34,288 nucleotides of DNA from SZAS-3 sp964386785 (GTDB lineage: Bacteria; Chlamydiota; Chlamydiia; Chlamydiales; JAAKFR01). Below, piece after piece: positions 1-18,063 of the stretch. Location: the NCBI GenBank assembly GCA_964386785.1, contig CAYLUD010000009.1, positions 1 to 34,288 of the forward strand. The letters run 5' to 3'. Position numbers and translations under genes: made by a program. The notes under the pieces were generated by a model. That model worked only from the letters and a program-made list of their open reading frames with translations. It ran no database searches and was not told the DNA's origin. Each line of letters begins with the position of its first letter. Position 1 is the stretch's first letter.

Positions 1-501
1 AGGACACATTCAAAAAGAATTACTTGTCAATAAATTTTTCTTGCAATCGCCCTGCTATAGGGGGGATGTATCATGGACCCTTATATTGCTATCGTGGTAC
101 ATAGTTCGTTACGGTTTTCATTGCGCGCATTTCGTTTTTTCCAGGTCGTCAAGCGTCTCTTCTCTTGGGTAAGCCAACCGCAGATTGAGGCGTAGGGGCG
201 GGAGGTGGATTCAACAGCGATGGATCTAGAGTAGCGAACTCATGGACTAGCTTCCTTAATGCCTTTTTTTTCTGTTCATTACTACCACACGACGTGTTGG
301 CATGTGGCAGCGATGGGGGGTGGGTGGGATCGATTTTTGCCATAAGATGACCTCAATTGATACTAGACACATATACCATCATAGCGCATTAAAAATAGTT
401 CATAACTTAAAATTAATAATTTATTAACGATAGTACTATATGTTTTTTTTATTAAAAAGGTAAAATAGTAGATTCAACAGTAACTAATCCTCACGTATAA
501 A
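1..501. other. Gene-poor left edge with one possible tiny gene
   Basis: No recognisable gene covers this stretch apart from the possible small minus-strand ORF at 149-343. Positions 344-500 are strongly AT-rich, with T and A runs around 410-465, which fits a promoter region between two diverging genes. No -35/-10 pair is convincing enough to call. A perfect TTGACA on the minus strand at 25-30 has no matching -10 inside the window. Confidence 0.5.
149..343 (-). CDS. Possible small hypothetical protein (64 aa)
   Basis: The product is not recognised. It is a hydrophilic 64-residue ORF beginning MAKIDPTHPPSLPH, with a lysine/arginine-rich middle (QKKKALRKL) and a proline-rich C-terminal third (NPPPAPTPQ). 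It has no membrane segment. In its favour, a GAGGT Shine-Dalgarno-like sequence lies about 7 bases upstream of its ATG, and an AT-rich, promoter-like region follows further upstream. It diverges from the 911-aa Inc-like gene. Against it are the short length and low-complexity composition. If translated, it could be a small accessory or secreted protein, but nothing in the sequence assigns a role. Confidence 0.35.
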   Translation of the reverse strand: MAKIDPTHPPSLPHANTSCGSNEQKKKALRKLVHEFATLDPSLLNPPPAPTPQSAVGLPKRRDA

Positions 502-3237
502 GTGAACATAGTGAATATACAACAACCTATCACAACGAATTCTTTTTGTTCACCGGGTATTGTAGTCGGTCTCTGTACCACTACACTATTTTCAGTAGCT
601 ACTCTTGCAATGGGGATTTTAGCTGTACTTGCTATTGTACCTATTCCCTCTAGCATGGGGATTGCATCATTATCGCTTTCTGGTTGTGGTTGGATGGTGA
701 CGATCGGAATCGTTTGCTTGAGAATACACATGCAGTCCAAAAAGAATGATATTCCGAGTAGACAGGAGTATGTAGATCCTATTCCGTTATCTCTACGCCC
801 CACCATCGAGCTTAGAAACCCCGTTCCAGTTGATGATATTGATGCATGCGACCAGTCCGTAACACAGCCCGATGAGGATGTAGATCCTATTCCGTTATCT
901 CTACGCCTCATCATCGAGCTTAGAGACCTCATTCCGGTTGATGATATCGATGCATGCGACCAGTCCGTAACACAGCCCAATATGGCAAAAGACGGGATTC
1001 TACAACAGCAAGTGCGTGCTATAGTAAATAGACTCCGAGCGTTATCGAATGGTTTAGTGCCTATACAAGTTGTGGTCGATCGTGCAAATTGCACATTTCG
1101 TATATATCAAAATGGGAAATTGCTAGAATCTTGGTTGATTTTTCCAGTGGAAGCACATCAAGAGAAAGTGCCGATGCGGGAAGAGCGCATTCCAGTGTCT
1201 TCAATTAGGTATGCAGTAGGTTCCGTACGTGGCGTTCAAGATGTAGGGAGCTCCCTTCTTGTTCGCACAGACTCAAAGGATACAGAGCCATGGATCACGG
1301 GCATGATCCAACCTAATAGCCTGAGGGTGCTACATGGTCTTCCTAGATATCCACCCAGCAGAGATTCTGTTGCAGATATGCGTATCTGTCTGTCTGGGTT
1401 TAGAAAAAGTCGGGTGGTATTGCCTCCTATTCTTAGGATTATTGGCCCTTTATCTATACCTAAACCAGAGAACCGCCACCAGGACTCGATTCGGAGGGAC
1501 CCCCTTCAACAAGTTGATTCTAATCTAAGAGTAACGAGAGCTGTATGTCCTCTCGATCCTTCCGAAAAAACTGAGCAATTCATGATTGAGCCACACACTA
1601 ATCCTCAATCAAAAGATATGGATGTAGAGCATGAAGTGCAAGCCCCAAACCTGGAGCTTATGGCATTGCAAAAATGTGTCAAGATGGTGTCGGATTATTT
1701 TAGAATCTTTACCGCGCATGTACTTCAAGAAGATTTAGTAGAATGGAAGGAGATTATCGGTCTCATTACGGAAGAGATAGCAGCTACCTTCATGAAGCAA
1801 CTTGAGCTTGCATTCAAAAGCATGAAGCAATACTCCTTGCAAGATTGGGTGAAGGGACAAGGATGGCCCGACGAGAATCAGCAACAGGCTCATGATGCAA
1901 TCATTCAAGTATGTAATATGCACACCGTAGATCCAACATGCACGATCCAGATGCCGAAGGATGCACAAAGGCGATTGGCTTACTTACATGCTTATCAGGC
2001 CAACACGCCGTTAGATTTGGATGGACATTGTCAGATAGTCCCTATAGAGCTTGAGAACCTATTACGAGAGATCGGTTCTAAATTGAGCCCTCAGAACAGA
2101 ACAATATCTGCATTTTGGGAGGCTATCGGTCCTCTCCTGCAACAGGAAGAATCTAGCCAGGATATGCAAACAGTGCGAGATCGCTATGTAGAGATTCAGC
2201 AACAGAGTATGTGTCGCCATAATCACTCTTTAGTGAGAGGAGTGGTGTGGTTCTTGGAAATGATCCTGGAATCACTGATACGACCTCCCAAGAAAAAGAC
2301 ATGGGATGTGCCTAATACGTTGCTTATGTCTTCTTCCTTTGCATGGGATGCAATCGTGCCGATAGAGGAATCGAGTGAGAAAACGCAGGATAGGCATATC
2401 TTGTATCGCCAAAAAAAAATGTATAACGTATTGGCTTTGCAGACGAAAGGTAGGCTCGCATTTCCCCATCACTGCCTGGTAAGGATGGATCCAAAGCAGG
2501 CAGAGCTATTTTCTGGATTGTCCACCAAAGTCATACCAATACAGTTGCAAGAGGCATGGAATACATTGGCAAATGATTCTCATCATACTCTTTGCTTCGT
2601 TCCTTGTGCACGTTTTGTGACAATGGATACAAGAAAAATAAGTAATATATTGATAGGGTTGCCTTTGACGTACTACCTAGGGGCATCTTCTAGCGCCTTA
2701 TTGAATCTATTCGGCAAGACGGAAGATATCATGGCAAAGCTGTTGGAGAAGGCTAATAGCATTTTTTTAGATAAATTCTGGAGTATCCACGATGAAGTAC
2801 AACGGTTGTATCAAGAAGGTAAGATCCAAGAGAATGAGTATACACAACGCATCAAAAATGCGACGACAGAATATTGGCAAATGTATGAGAAGCTTAAACT
2901 ACGATTGGATCTGATTCGCCAGGAGGAAACAAAGATCAATGAGGACTTGCGCACAACACAGATCCAGTCGTTCTTGAAACTGGTGGGTCGATGTCACCAG
3001 CAAATGATCCGCTTTTTCGATCAACACTTGTGGAGTCCTACTCCTTGTCATCGAGATGGTAAGGTTTTACAAAAACTATACGTAACACGCATACGACCTA
3101 AGTTAAAAATAATTAGCACATTCCATGATAAGGCCAATCTTACTACGTATTGTCAGCATTTAGCAGAGCTTATGGAAGAGTGTTATCAAGATTATCAACA
3201 GCAGCTCAAAACATCTCCCAGTAATGTCAAGAAATAG
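502..3237 (+). CDS. Large Inc-like (inclusion membrane) candidate effector, 911 aa
   Basis: No catalytic family is recognised. Two hydrophobic segments (about residues 19-46 and 52-75), separated by a short PIPSS turn, lie directly after an 18-residue polar N-terminus. This is the bilobed hairpin that defines chlamydial Inc proteins, which are type III secreted and inserted in the inclusion membrane with both ends facing the host cytosol. The rest is soluble, with glutamine- and charge-rich helical stretches and a coiled-coil-prone C-terminus (about residues 760-905). Residues 91-123 and 127-159 are near-identical tandem copies. The start is GTG at 502 (a second in-frame GTG is at 511), with no clear Shine-Dalgarno sequence; an in-frame stop lies at 481-483. 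xerC follows after 39 bp. The Inc assignment is inferred from topology only. Confidence 0.7.
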   Translation: MNIVNIQQPITTNSFCSPGIVVGLCTTTLFSVATLAMGILAVLAIVPIPSSMGIASLSLSGCGWMVTIGIVCLRIHMQSKKNDIPSRQEYVDPIPLSLRPTIELRNPVPVDDIDACDQSVTQPDEDVDPIPLSLRLIIELRDLIPVDDIDACDQSVTQPNMAKDGILQQQVRAIVNRLRALSNGLVPIQVVVDRANCTFRIYQNGKLLESWLIFPVEAHQEKVPMREERIPVSSIRYAVGSVRGVQDVGSSLLVRTDSKDTEPWITGMIQPNSLRVLHGLPRYPPSRDSVADMRICLSGFRKSRVVLPPILRIIGPLSIPKPENRHQDSIRRDPLQQVDSNLRVTRAVCPLDPSEKTEQFMIEPHTNPQSKDMDVEHEVQAPNLELMALQKCVKMVSDYFRIFTAHVLQEDLVEWKEIIGLITEEIAATFMKQLELAFKSMKQYSLQDWVKGQGWPDENQQQAHDAIIQVCNMHTVDPTCTIQMPKDAQRRLAYLHAYQANTPLDLDGHCQIVPIELENLLREIGSKLSPQNRTISAFWEAIGPLLQQEESSQDMQTVRDRYVEIQQQSMCRHNHSLVRGVVWFLEMILESLIRPPKKKTWDVPNTLLMSSSFAWDAIVPIEESSEKTQDRHILYRQKKMYNVLALQTKGRLAFPHHCLVRMDPKQAELFSGLSTKVIPIQLQEAWNTLANDSHHTLCFVPCARFVTMDTRKISNILIGLPLTYYLGASSSALLNLFGKTEDIMAKLLEKANSIFLDKFWSIHDEVQRLYQEGKIQENEYTQRIKNATTEYWQMYEKLKLRLDLIRQEETKINEDLRTTQIQSFLKLVGRCHQQMIRFFDQHLWSPTPCHRDGKVLQKLYVTRIRPKLKIISTFHDKANLTTYCQHLAELMEECYQDYQQQLKTSPSNVKK
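772..978 (+). repeat. Tandem 108-bp duplication inside the 911-aa gene
   Basis: Positions 772-870 and 880-978 are direct copies of 99 bp separated by 9 bp, a period of 108 bp or 36 codons. By hand alignment they differ at 7 of 99 positions, and all seven differences are transitions. Five of them change the amino acid. Each copy encodes a segment beginning VDPIPLSLR and ending DDIDACDQSVTQP. Because the period is a multiple of three, copy number can change without breaking the frame. Confidence 0.95.
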
Positions 3238-3276
3238 AAATAGATTGGATCTACGTCCATATGATATAGGAGATTT

Positions 3277-4260
3277 ATGGTTGGATGGATCGAAGCAGCA
3301 TACCGTTACCTCGAGTACTTAGCCTACGTGCGACAGTTCTCTCCACACACGTTAAGAAACTATACCATCGATTTAAACTCACTCAAAACATTTCTTGAAG
3401 AGAGGCTAGGGTTGGAAGAAAGGGGGGCGAAGATTCATCTCCATTTACCCTTCGAAGAACGAAACCTAGAGTTGGATGCTCCGCTGACATTTGCGTTATT
3501 GAATAAAGCATGCTTACGTGAATACATTCTCATGTTGAGAGATCAAGAATCGCAGAAAAGGACCATCGTACGTCGTCTTTCTGCCTTGCGTTCTTTTTTT
3601 AAATACTGTCTCAGTCAAGATTGGATTGACACCCACCCTATGGCGGGTATAGATGGACCGAAATTAGAAAAGAGAATCCCGATCTCTCTGTCGTATGGAC
3701 AGATTCAACATCTTTTCGATCAACCGAACCAACAAGAATATCTCGGATTTCGAGATCGATGCATTATGGAGCTATTCTATAGCTCCGGTTTGCGCGTGAG
3801 TGAACTGGTTGGGTTAAATCGAGACGATGTCGACCTTGCACAGAGAATGCTTCATATTCGAGGGAAAGGCAAAAAGGCTCGCCTTGTGCCGATGACACCT
3901 CATGCAGCTCAATGGATTGAGGCCTACCTTGCCCATCCAGAAAGACATCATGATGGAGAAGGTCACGCAGCAGAAAAAGATGGAGAAGCCATTTTTCTTA
4001 ATCGCCATGGCACTAGGCTGTCGACACGCTCTGTTGATCGTAAATTTTACAAATATCTTGTTTCTAGTGGGCTATCTGGTGAGATTACTCCCCATACGAT
4101 TCGCCATACAATTGCCACTCATTGGTTAGAAAATGGGATGGATCTGAAAAGTATCCAGTTATTATTAGGTCATAGTTCTCTTGCGACGACTACCATCTAT
4201 ACCCAGGTTTCTACCAAACTGAAACAAGAAGCCTATGATCGAGCTCACCCACGAGCTTGA
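3277..4260 (+). CDS. xerC: Tyrosine recombinase XerC
   Basis: Site-specific tyrosine recombinase of the Xer family, which resolves chromosome dimers at dif during cell division together with XerD. The N-terminal SAM-like core-binding domain (about residues 1-130) contains an extra segment near residues 48-75, which I recall from chlamydial XerC. The catalytic domain shows the full set of residues: Arg in SSGLRVSEL, Lys in GKGKKARL, His and Arg in HTIRH, a second His in LGHSS, and the nucleophile Tyr in TIYTQ. At 327 aa it is longer than the usual roughly 300. AGGAG at 3268-3272 supports the ATG at 3277. It lies between the Inc-like gene and ybiT, matching CT347-CT348. XerC rather than XerD is chosen from this context. 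Confidence 0.93.
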   Translation: MVGWIEAAYRYLEYLAYVRQFSPHTLRNYTIDLNSLKTFLEERLGLEERGAKIHLHLPFEERNLELDAPLTFALLNKACLREYILMLRDQESQKRTIVRRLSALRSFFKYCLSQDWIDTHPMAGIDGPKLEKRIPISLSYGQIQHLFDQPNQQEYLGFRDRCIMELFYSSGLRVSELVGLNRDDVDLAQRMLHIRGKGKKARLVPMTPHAAQWIEAYLAHPERHHDGEGHAAEKDGEAIFLNRHGTRLSTRSVDRKFYKYLVSSGLSGEITPHTIRHTIATHWLENGMDLKSIQLLLGHSSLATTTIYTQVSTKLKQEAYDRAHPRA

Positions 4261-4295
4261 TTTCCCAAGAAGGTCTATGGTAGACTGCTCTCTCT

Positions 4296-5879
4296 ATGAG
4301 CATCATTCTAGATAAAATTTCTCACCACTTTGGCACAAAAAAACTCTTTGATGACGTCACTGCCACGTTTTCTCCTAAACGCCGTTATGGATTGACTGGA
4401 CCCAACGGGGCAGGTAAATCAACGCTGCTGAAGATTATTATGGGTCTCATTCAACCCACGACGGGGACAGTTTCTCTTCCCAAACGCGTAGGCATTTTAA
4501 AGCAAAATATTGAAGATTTTCGCGACTGTCTCGTTCTTCATGTGGCGATGATGGGGAATCAGCGTTTATGGAAAGCATTACAAGAGCGTGAGTCTCTTTA
4601 TGAAGGGGAGATGACAGATGCGGTGGGTATTCGATTAGGGGAATTGGAAGAGGTCATTGCAGAGGAAGATGGGTACAGTGCGGAATCCAGTGCGGAAGAA
4701 CTATTAGTCGGTGCCGGTGTAGCCCTCACCCATCACCAGCGCAAAATGGGAGAAATTCCGCTGGATTTACAATTTAGAGCCTTACTCTGCCAAGCTCTCT
4801 TTGGAGAACCAGAAGCTCTCCTCTTGGATGAACCTACGAACCACCTAGACCTGAGCTCTATTCGCTGGCTAGAAGGCGTTTTGCATGGCTACCAAGGGAC
4901 CTTGATAGTAGTCAGTCACGATCGTCATTTCTTGAATTCTGTAACAACCCATATTGCAGATATCGATTATGATACCATCATCGTATATCCAGGCAACTAC
5001 GACGAGATGGTAGAGATGAAGACAATGGCACGCGATCGAGAACTGGCCGATATTAAGTCGAAAGAGAAAAAAATTTCGCAACTCAAAGAGTTCGTTGCAA
5101 AATTTGGGGCGGGTACGCGAGCCAGTCAGGTACAGTCGCGTCAACGCGAAATGGCAAAACTACAACCGCAAGAAATCAAAAAATCTAATATACAGCGCCC
5201 CTATATCCGCTTTCCCGCTCCCACTGTACAACCTGGCCAGCTGATTATTAAGGCTACGGATCTATGCAAATCCTACCAACACCCCGTTATCTCTAATTTG
5301 ACGTTAGAAATCCATCGTGGGGATAAGATTGGGGTCATTGGAAATAATGGATTAGGAAAGACGACATTGATGCATCTATTAACTAAACATCTGAACCCTG
5401 ATCGAGGGCTCGTCGAGTATGGCCATCAAGTTCGGTTGAGTTATTTTCCACAAAATCACTCCGAATTGATTGATAAGAAAGATACAAAAAATGCCTTTGA
5501 GTGGTTGCGTGCTCGTAAAGCAGGCCTGTATGATCAGGATATCCGTTCTGTTTTAGGGAAGCTATTGTTTGGTGGGGAGGATGCGTTCAAATCGGTTGCC
5601 ACTCTTTCAGGGGGGGAGACAGCTCGCTTGATTCTAGCAGGTATGATGTTGGAAGAACATAATGTTCTGATCCTCGATGAACCAACAAATCATCTTGACC
5701 TTGAGGCCGTTTCGGCCTTGGCATGGGGATTACATGAGTATCCAGGTACCGTGATGGTAGTCAGCCATGATCGAGATCTACTCGAGCAGTGTGCCACAAA
5801 GATTCTTGCTTTTACAGATAAGGGGATTGTCTTCTTTGATGGGCCATTACAAGAGTATTTCCAGACTCTCCATGAGTAA
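4296..5879 (+). CDS. ybiT: ABC-F family ATPase, YbiT type
   Basis: Soluble ABC-F protein with two ATPase cassettes and no membrane domain; the family acts on ribosomes, and the YbiT branch is the least understood. Cassette 1 has Walker A GPNGAGKST and Walker B LLLDEPTNHLDL, but no canonical LSGG signature; as in E. coli YbiT, the position is degenerate. The inter-domain linker (about residues 230-310) is charged and helical, matching the P-site tRNA-interaction motif region. Cassette 2 has GNNGLGKTT, a normal LSGGE signature and LILDEPTNHLDL. Length (527 aa) and details such as RWLEGVL and VYPGNYDE match YbiT. It starts 35 bp after xerC and ends inside the start of the folE-like gene, so the two are translationally coupled. 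It corresponds to CT348. Confidence 0.9.
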   Translation: MSIILDKISHHFGTKKLFDDVTATFSPKRRYGLTGPNGAGKSTLLKIIMGLIQPTTGTVSLPKRVGILKQNIEDFRDCLVLHVAMMGNQRLWKALQERESLYEGEMTDAVGIRLGELEEVIAEEDGYSAESSAEELLVGAGVALTHHQRKMGEIPLDLQFRALLCQALFGEPEALLLDEPTNHLDLSSIRWLEGVLHGYQGTLIVVSHDRHFLNSVTTHIADIDYDTIIVYPGNYDEMVEMKTMARDRELADIKSKEKKISQLKEFVAKFGAGTRASQVQSRQREMAKLQPQEIKKSNIQRPYIRFPAPTVQPGQLIIKATDLCKSYQHPVISNLTLEIHRGDKIGVIGNNGLGKTTLMHLLTKHLNPDRGLVEYGHQVRLSYFPQNHSELIDKKDTKNAFEWLRARKAGLYDQDIRSVLGKLLFGGEDAFKSVATLSGGETARLILAGMMLEEHNVLILDEPTNHLDLEAVSALAWGLHEYPGTVMVVSHDRDLLEQCATKILAFTDKGIVFFDGPLQEYFQTLHE

Positions 5880-6396
5880 AGAGAAGATCATCGTACATCT
5901 TCGCTCCGTACTAGACTTGCTGGGCGCTACGGCGCCTGAATTTCTACGTACTCCCGATAGGTTAGCTGATCTCTACCTCTCTTGGTTTGCTCAGGAAGAT
6001 AGACCTAGATGGCCGTCGGGGATCCACGCCATGGAAGCATCGGATTGGACCGGGCAAGAAGTGAGCATGCAGGCCATTCCATTTTGTACGCTATGTCCTC
6101 ACCATCTCACGCCTACATGGGGTACAGTCGATATTCGATATCGAGTGGTATCGCATATCATGGGAGTCTCTCATCTACCCGAACTGGTCTCGTATTGTGC
6201 GCATCGACCTCAACTTCAGGAGCAGCTCTGTCATGAGTTGGTAGCAGTCCTACGCCTACTGCTCAAGACCCCGCATGTCTATGTTGCAGTAACTGCAGAG
6301 CATGGATGTGCCCTCGTGCAACAGCAACACCATGGCCCCTTAATCGTATCTAAAGGGGAAGGAGACTATGATGCAACGCACTGCAGTTGTCGTTAG
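5872..6396 (+). CDS. folE: GTP cyclohydrolase I family (FolE-like), atypical active site
   Basis: Tunnelling-fold enzyme of the FolE family. FolE opens GTP to dihydroneopterin triphosphate, the first step of folate, and in many bacteria queuosine, synthesis. The start at 5872 (ATGAGTAA, overlapping the ybiT stop by 8 bp) gives 174 aa and removes an upstream extension lying wholly inside ybiT. Visible family features are TPDRLADLY, the zinc and catalytic segment LCPHHL, GVSHLPELV, RPQLQEQL and AEHGC, supplying the Cys/His/Cys zinc ligands. The basic residues equivalent to E. coli Lys136, Arg139 and Arg185, which hold the GTP triphosphate, appear as His, Glu and Gln, and the C-terminus (GEGDYDATHC) does not look like a normal FolE end. 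Fold membership is secure; GTP cyclohydrolase activity is not. Confidence 0.78.
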   Translation: MSKEKIIVHLRSVLDLLGATAPEFLRTPDRLADLYLSWFAQEDRPRWPSGIHAMEASDWTGQEVSMQAIPFCTLCPHHLTPTWGTVDIRYRVVSHIMGVSHLPELVSYCAHRPQLQEQLCHELVAVLRLLLKTPHVYVAVTAEHGCALVQQQHHGPLIVSKGEGDYDATHCSCR

Positions 6397-6402
6397 TGCA
6401 TG

Positions 6403-6996
6403 TTATTTTGGTTTGGAGAGCAGTCGTAGTAAGTAATCACGGTTGGCCCACAAGTATTCCACAGCAGAAAAAATGGCATACGTAGCAGCAATCGACACCG
6501 TCACAATGGATACTAAACTGAGAGTCTTTTCAGAAATCATCTGGAGTGTGTAGGGAATCATCATGACGACAATCAGAATAGAACTCGTAGCCTGTAGGAT
6601 CGCTTTGATTTTTCCTGTCGCACGAGCAGCAAGCGCAAACCCTCTCAAGGCACAGATTGTACGCAAGGTGCTAATTACAGAGTCGCGGTACAGAAAGATA
6701 AATACCAAAAGAAGAGGAAGATTTACAGGAGGACGAGTAAAGGTGAGAAAGACCGAAATACGATAAATACTATCTGCCATAGGATCGAGTAGCTTGCCTA
6801 AGTCGGTCACTTGATGGAGCCGTCTTGCAAAATACCCATCGAATGCATCGGAAAGCTCAGAGAGGCATAGAATCAGCAGCAAAAAATAGGGAAGCCATAC
6901 GATCGGAACCCCCAACCAATCATGCCCTAAATACAAGAGCATGAAAATGGGACTAATAAATACGCGAAAGAAAGTTAAATAATTTGCTATCCCCAA
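6403..6996 (-). CDS. pgsA: CDP-alcohol phosphatidyltransferase, PgsA-like
   Basis: Integral membrane enzyme that probably makes phosphatidylglycerophosphate from CDP-diacylglycerol and glycerol-3-phosphate. The family motif D-G-x2-A-R-x8-G-x3-D-x3-D is complete in DAFDGYFARRL followed by DLGKLLDPMADS (about residues 50-78). About five to six hydrophobic helices cover the 197 residues, the usual PgsA length. The start is TTG at 6996: a stop lies in frame at 7006-7008, no ATG is available between, and a TGAGG ribosome-binding site is about 7 bases upstream of the TTG. The gene converges on the folE-like gene with only 6 bp between stops, and rnz lies 55 bp upstream on the same strand. Another CDP-alcohol transferase specificity is possible. 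Confidence 0.88.
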   Translation of the reverse strand: MGIANYLTFFRVFISPIFMLLYLGHDWLGVPIVWLPYFLLLILCLSELSDAFDGYFARRLHQVTDLGKLLDPMADSIYRISVFLTFTRPPVNLPLLLVFIFLYRDSVISTLRTICALRGFALAARATGKIKAILQATSSILIVVMMIPYTLQMISEKTLSLVSIVTVSIAATYAIFSAVEYLWANRDYLLRLLSKPK

Positions 6997-7051
6997 AAGA
7001 AGGCCTCACTGGCTGACATGGTAATCACCATAGTGGACAAAAGAAAATAGA

Positions 7052-7966
7052 TCAATGGTCTAACCTAGGGAAGGGAATCACCTTAAGGTCCTCTGCAGCC
7101 TCAACGTGAGGAAAGACCTCTGTTGCCTCAGCAACAAAGGGAGCTGTCTTCAAGTAACGAGCTGAAAAATGAGTAAGTACGAGTTGGTGAGCTCCTGCTT
7201 GTTTTGCTATGGCTGCTGCCTGTTTGGCTGTTAGGTGATCGTGACTTTTAGCCAGCTCACGGTGTTCTTCTAAGTAGGTGCTTTCGCAGAGAAGCAGTCG
7301 GGCATTTCTAGAAATTTCGACAGCCGCTACACAAGGAGCTGTATCGCTGACTATCGCAATAGTTTCTCCTTTTTGGATCCAACTCACCTCGTCGAGCTGG
7401 ATTCTACGACCTCCTACATCGAGAAAGCCTTCTTGCTCCAATTGACGTACATCGCGCCCTTGAATTCCAGCAGCCTGAAGTTTCTCTCGGTCAAATTTGC
7501 GTCGATCGGGTTCTGTAAGCCTCCATGCAATATTATCCACACCATGAGAAAGGAAGGCTGCTTCAATTCGAAAATGAGCATCCTCACATACTAGACCAGC
7601 ACGGGCAATAGGGTGCTCCACAACGTCGATGGTTTCATGATAGATCGTTCCGTAACGCAATCTGTCAAAATATTTTTTTCCACTTGCTGGATAGTAACAG
7701 TGGATAGGGTGGGTGACCTTGTCGAGATTTAATCGCATCAGCATCGAGCCCAATCCTAAGCAGTGGTCCCCATGAAAATGACTAACAAAAATTCTTGTGA
7801 CACATGTAGGGGCAATATTAGCAAAAATAAACTGTCTTTGAGTTCCTTCCCCTGGATCAAATAGAAGCCCTTCTTCTTGCCATCGCAGGAGATAGGCACC
7901 ATGGTTGCGTTTCCTTGTAGGTTGTTGACTGGAAGACCCTAAGATGACTAACTCACGCAATGTCAT
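7052..7966 (-). CDS. rnz: Ribonuclease Z (tRNA 3' processing endonuclease)
   Basis: Zinc-dependent metallo-beta-lactamase-fold endonuclease that cuts the 3' trailer from tRNA precursors. Metal ligands are visible: the HxHxDH motif in SHFHGDH (about residues 63-68), His in FLSHGVD, Asp in VSDTAPC and His in LTHFSARY. The mature-looking start is the ATG at 7966 (MTLRELVILGSSSQQP, 304 aa), which aligns with other RNase Z starts; a GTG at 7987 would add seven residues. Neither start has a strong ribosome-binding site. It lies between the giant gene (97 bp upstream) and pgsA on the same strand. It corresponds to CT346. Confidence 0.92.
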   Translation of the reverse strand: MTLRELVILGSSSQQPTRKRNHGAYLLRWQEEGLLFDPGEGTQRQFIFANIAPTCVTRIFVSHFHGDHCLGLGSMLMRLNLDKVTHPIHCYYPASGKKYFDRLRYGTIYHETIDVVEHPIARAGLVCEDAHFRIEAAFLSHGVDNIAWRLTEPDRRKFDREKLQAAGIQGRDVRQLEQEGFLDVGGRRIQLDEVSWIQKGETIAIVSDTAPCVAAVEISRNARLLLCESTYLEEHRELAKSHDHLTAKQAAAIAKQAGAHQLVLTHFSARYLKTAPFVAEATEVFPHVEAAEDLKVIPFPRLDH

Positions 7967-8063
7967 GGCCCAAAGAGGATACCCCACTTAGGGTCGAGAG
8001 TCAAGAAGAGGATTGGAGCTATTCCCAGTACTCTCGCATGCAAGGCTTCTTATCGTACATCCT

Positions 8064-17816
<9,753 letters not shown>

Positions 17817-18063
17817 GATAATCCCGTAATTTGATTTTTCTTCAGACTATTCTATCATCATTTCTTGTTTTTTTTATTAAATTTAGATTATTTAAATTTA
17901 AATTTAATTATTTAACTAGTAACGCTGTCATTTATGACAACATTACAAGGTCGAAGTGAAGGTAAAAGGGAATGAAATTGAGCTAAACATTATTTTTGAT
18001 AAATGGTATAATGCTGGATTTCTTCGAAACATTACCCAATTGAACCAACATTCATTTTGTTTT
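17817..18063. promoter_or_regulatory. AT-rich upstream region of the giant gene with a dyad
   Basis: This 247-bp region separates the giant gene from the Inc-like gene and holds no supported ORF. Positions 17870-17920 are almost pure A/T. A perfect dyad TGTCAT-TT-ATGACA lies at 17926-17939; its minus-strand reading contains TTGTCA, a possible -35, but the following bases give no well-spaced -10. It is a reasonable place for the promoter of the giant gene, though no exact promoter can be fixed. The plus strand carries TGGTATAAT at 18004-18012. Confidence 0.35.

Noticed and set aside
1..60. Perfect TTGACA on the minus strand near the left edge as a promoter
   Set aside because: The position where a -10 should lie shows no TATAAT-like sequence, and any target is outside the window.
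474..1094. A 206-codon minus-strand ORF opposite the start of the 911-aa gene
   Set aside because: It mirrors the tandem duplication of the plus-strand gene, has no ribosome-binding site and no recognisable content; it is a frame shadow.
5767..5871. Longer N-terminus for the FolE-like protein starting inside ybiT
   Set aside because: The extension lies wholly within ybiT coding sequence, and the ATG at 5872 matches the usual FolE start region and a typical stop/start overlap.
4296..5879. Missing LSGG signature in the first cassette of the ABC-F protein as a sign of decay
   Set aside because: E. coli YbiT has the same kind of degenerate first signature, so this is a feature of the subfamily.
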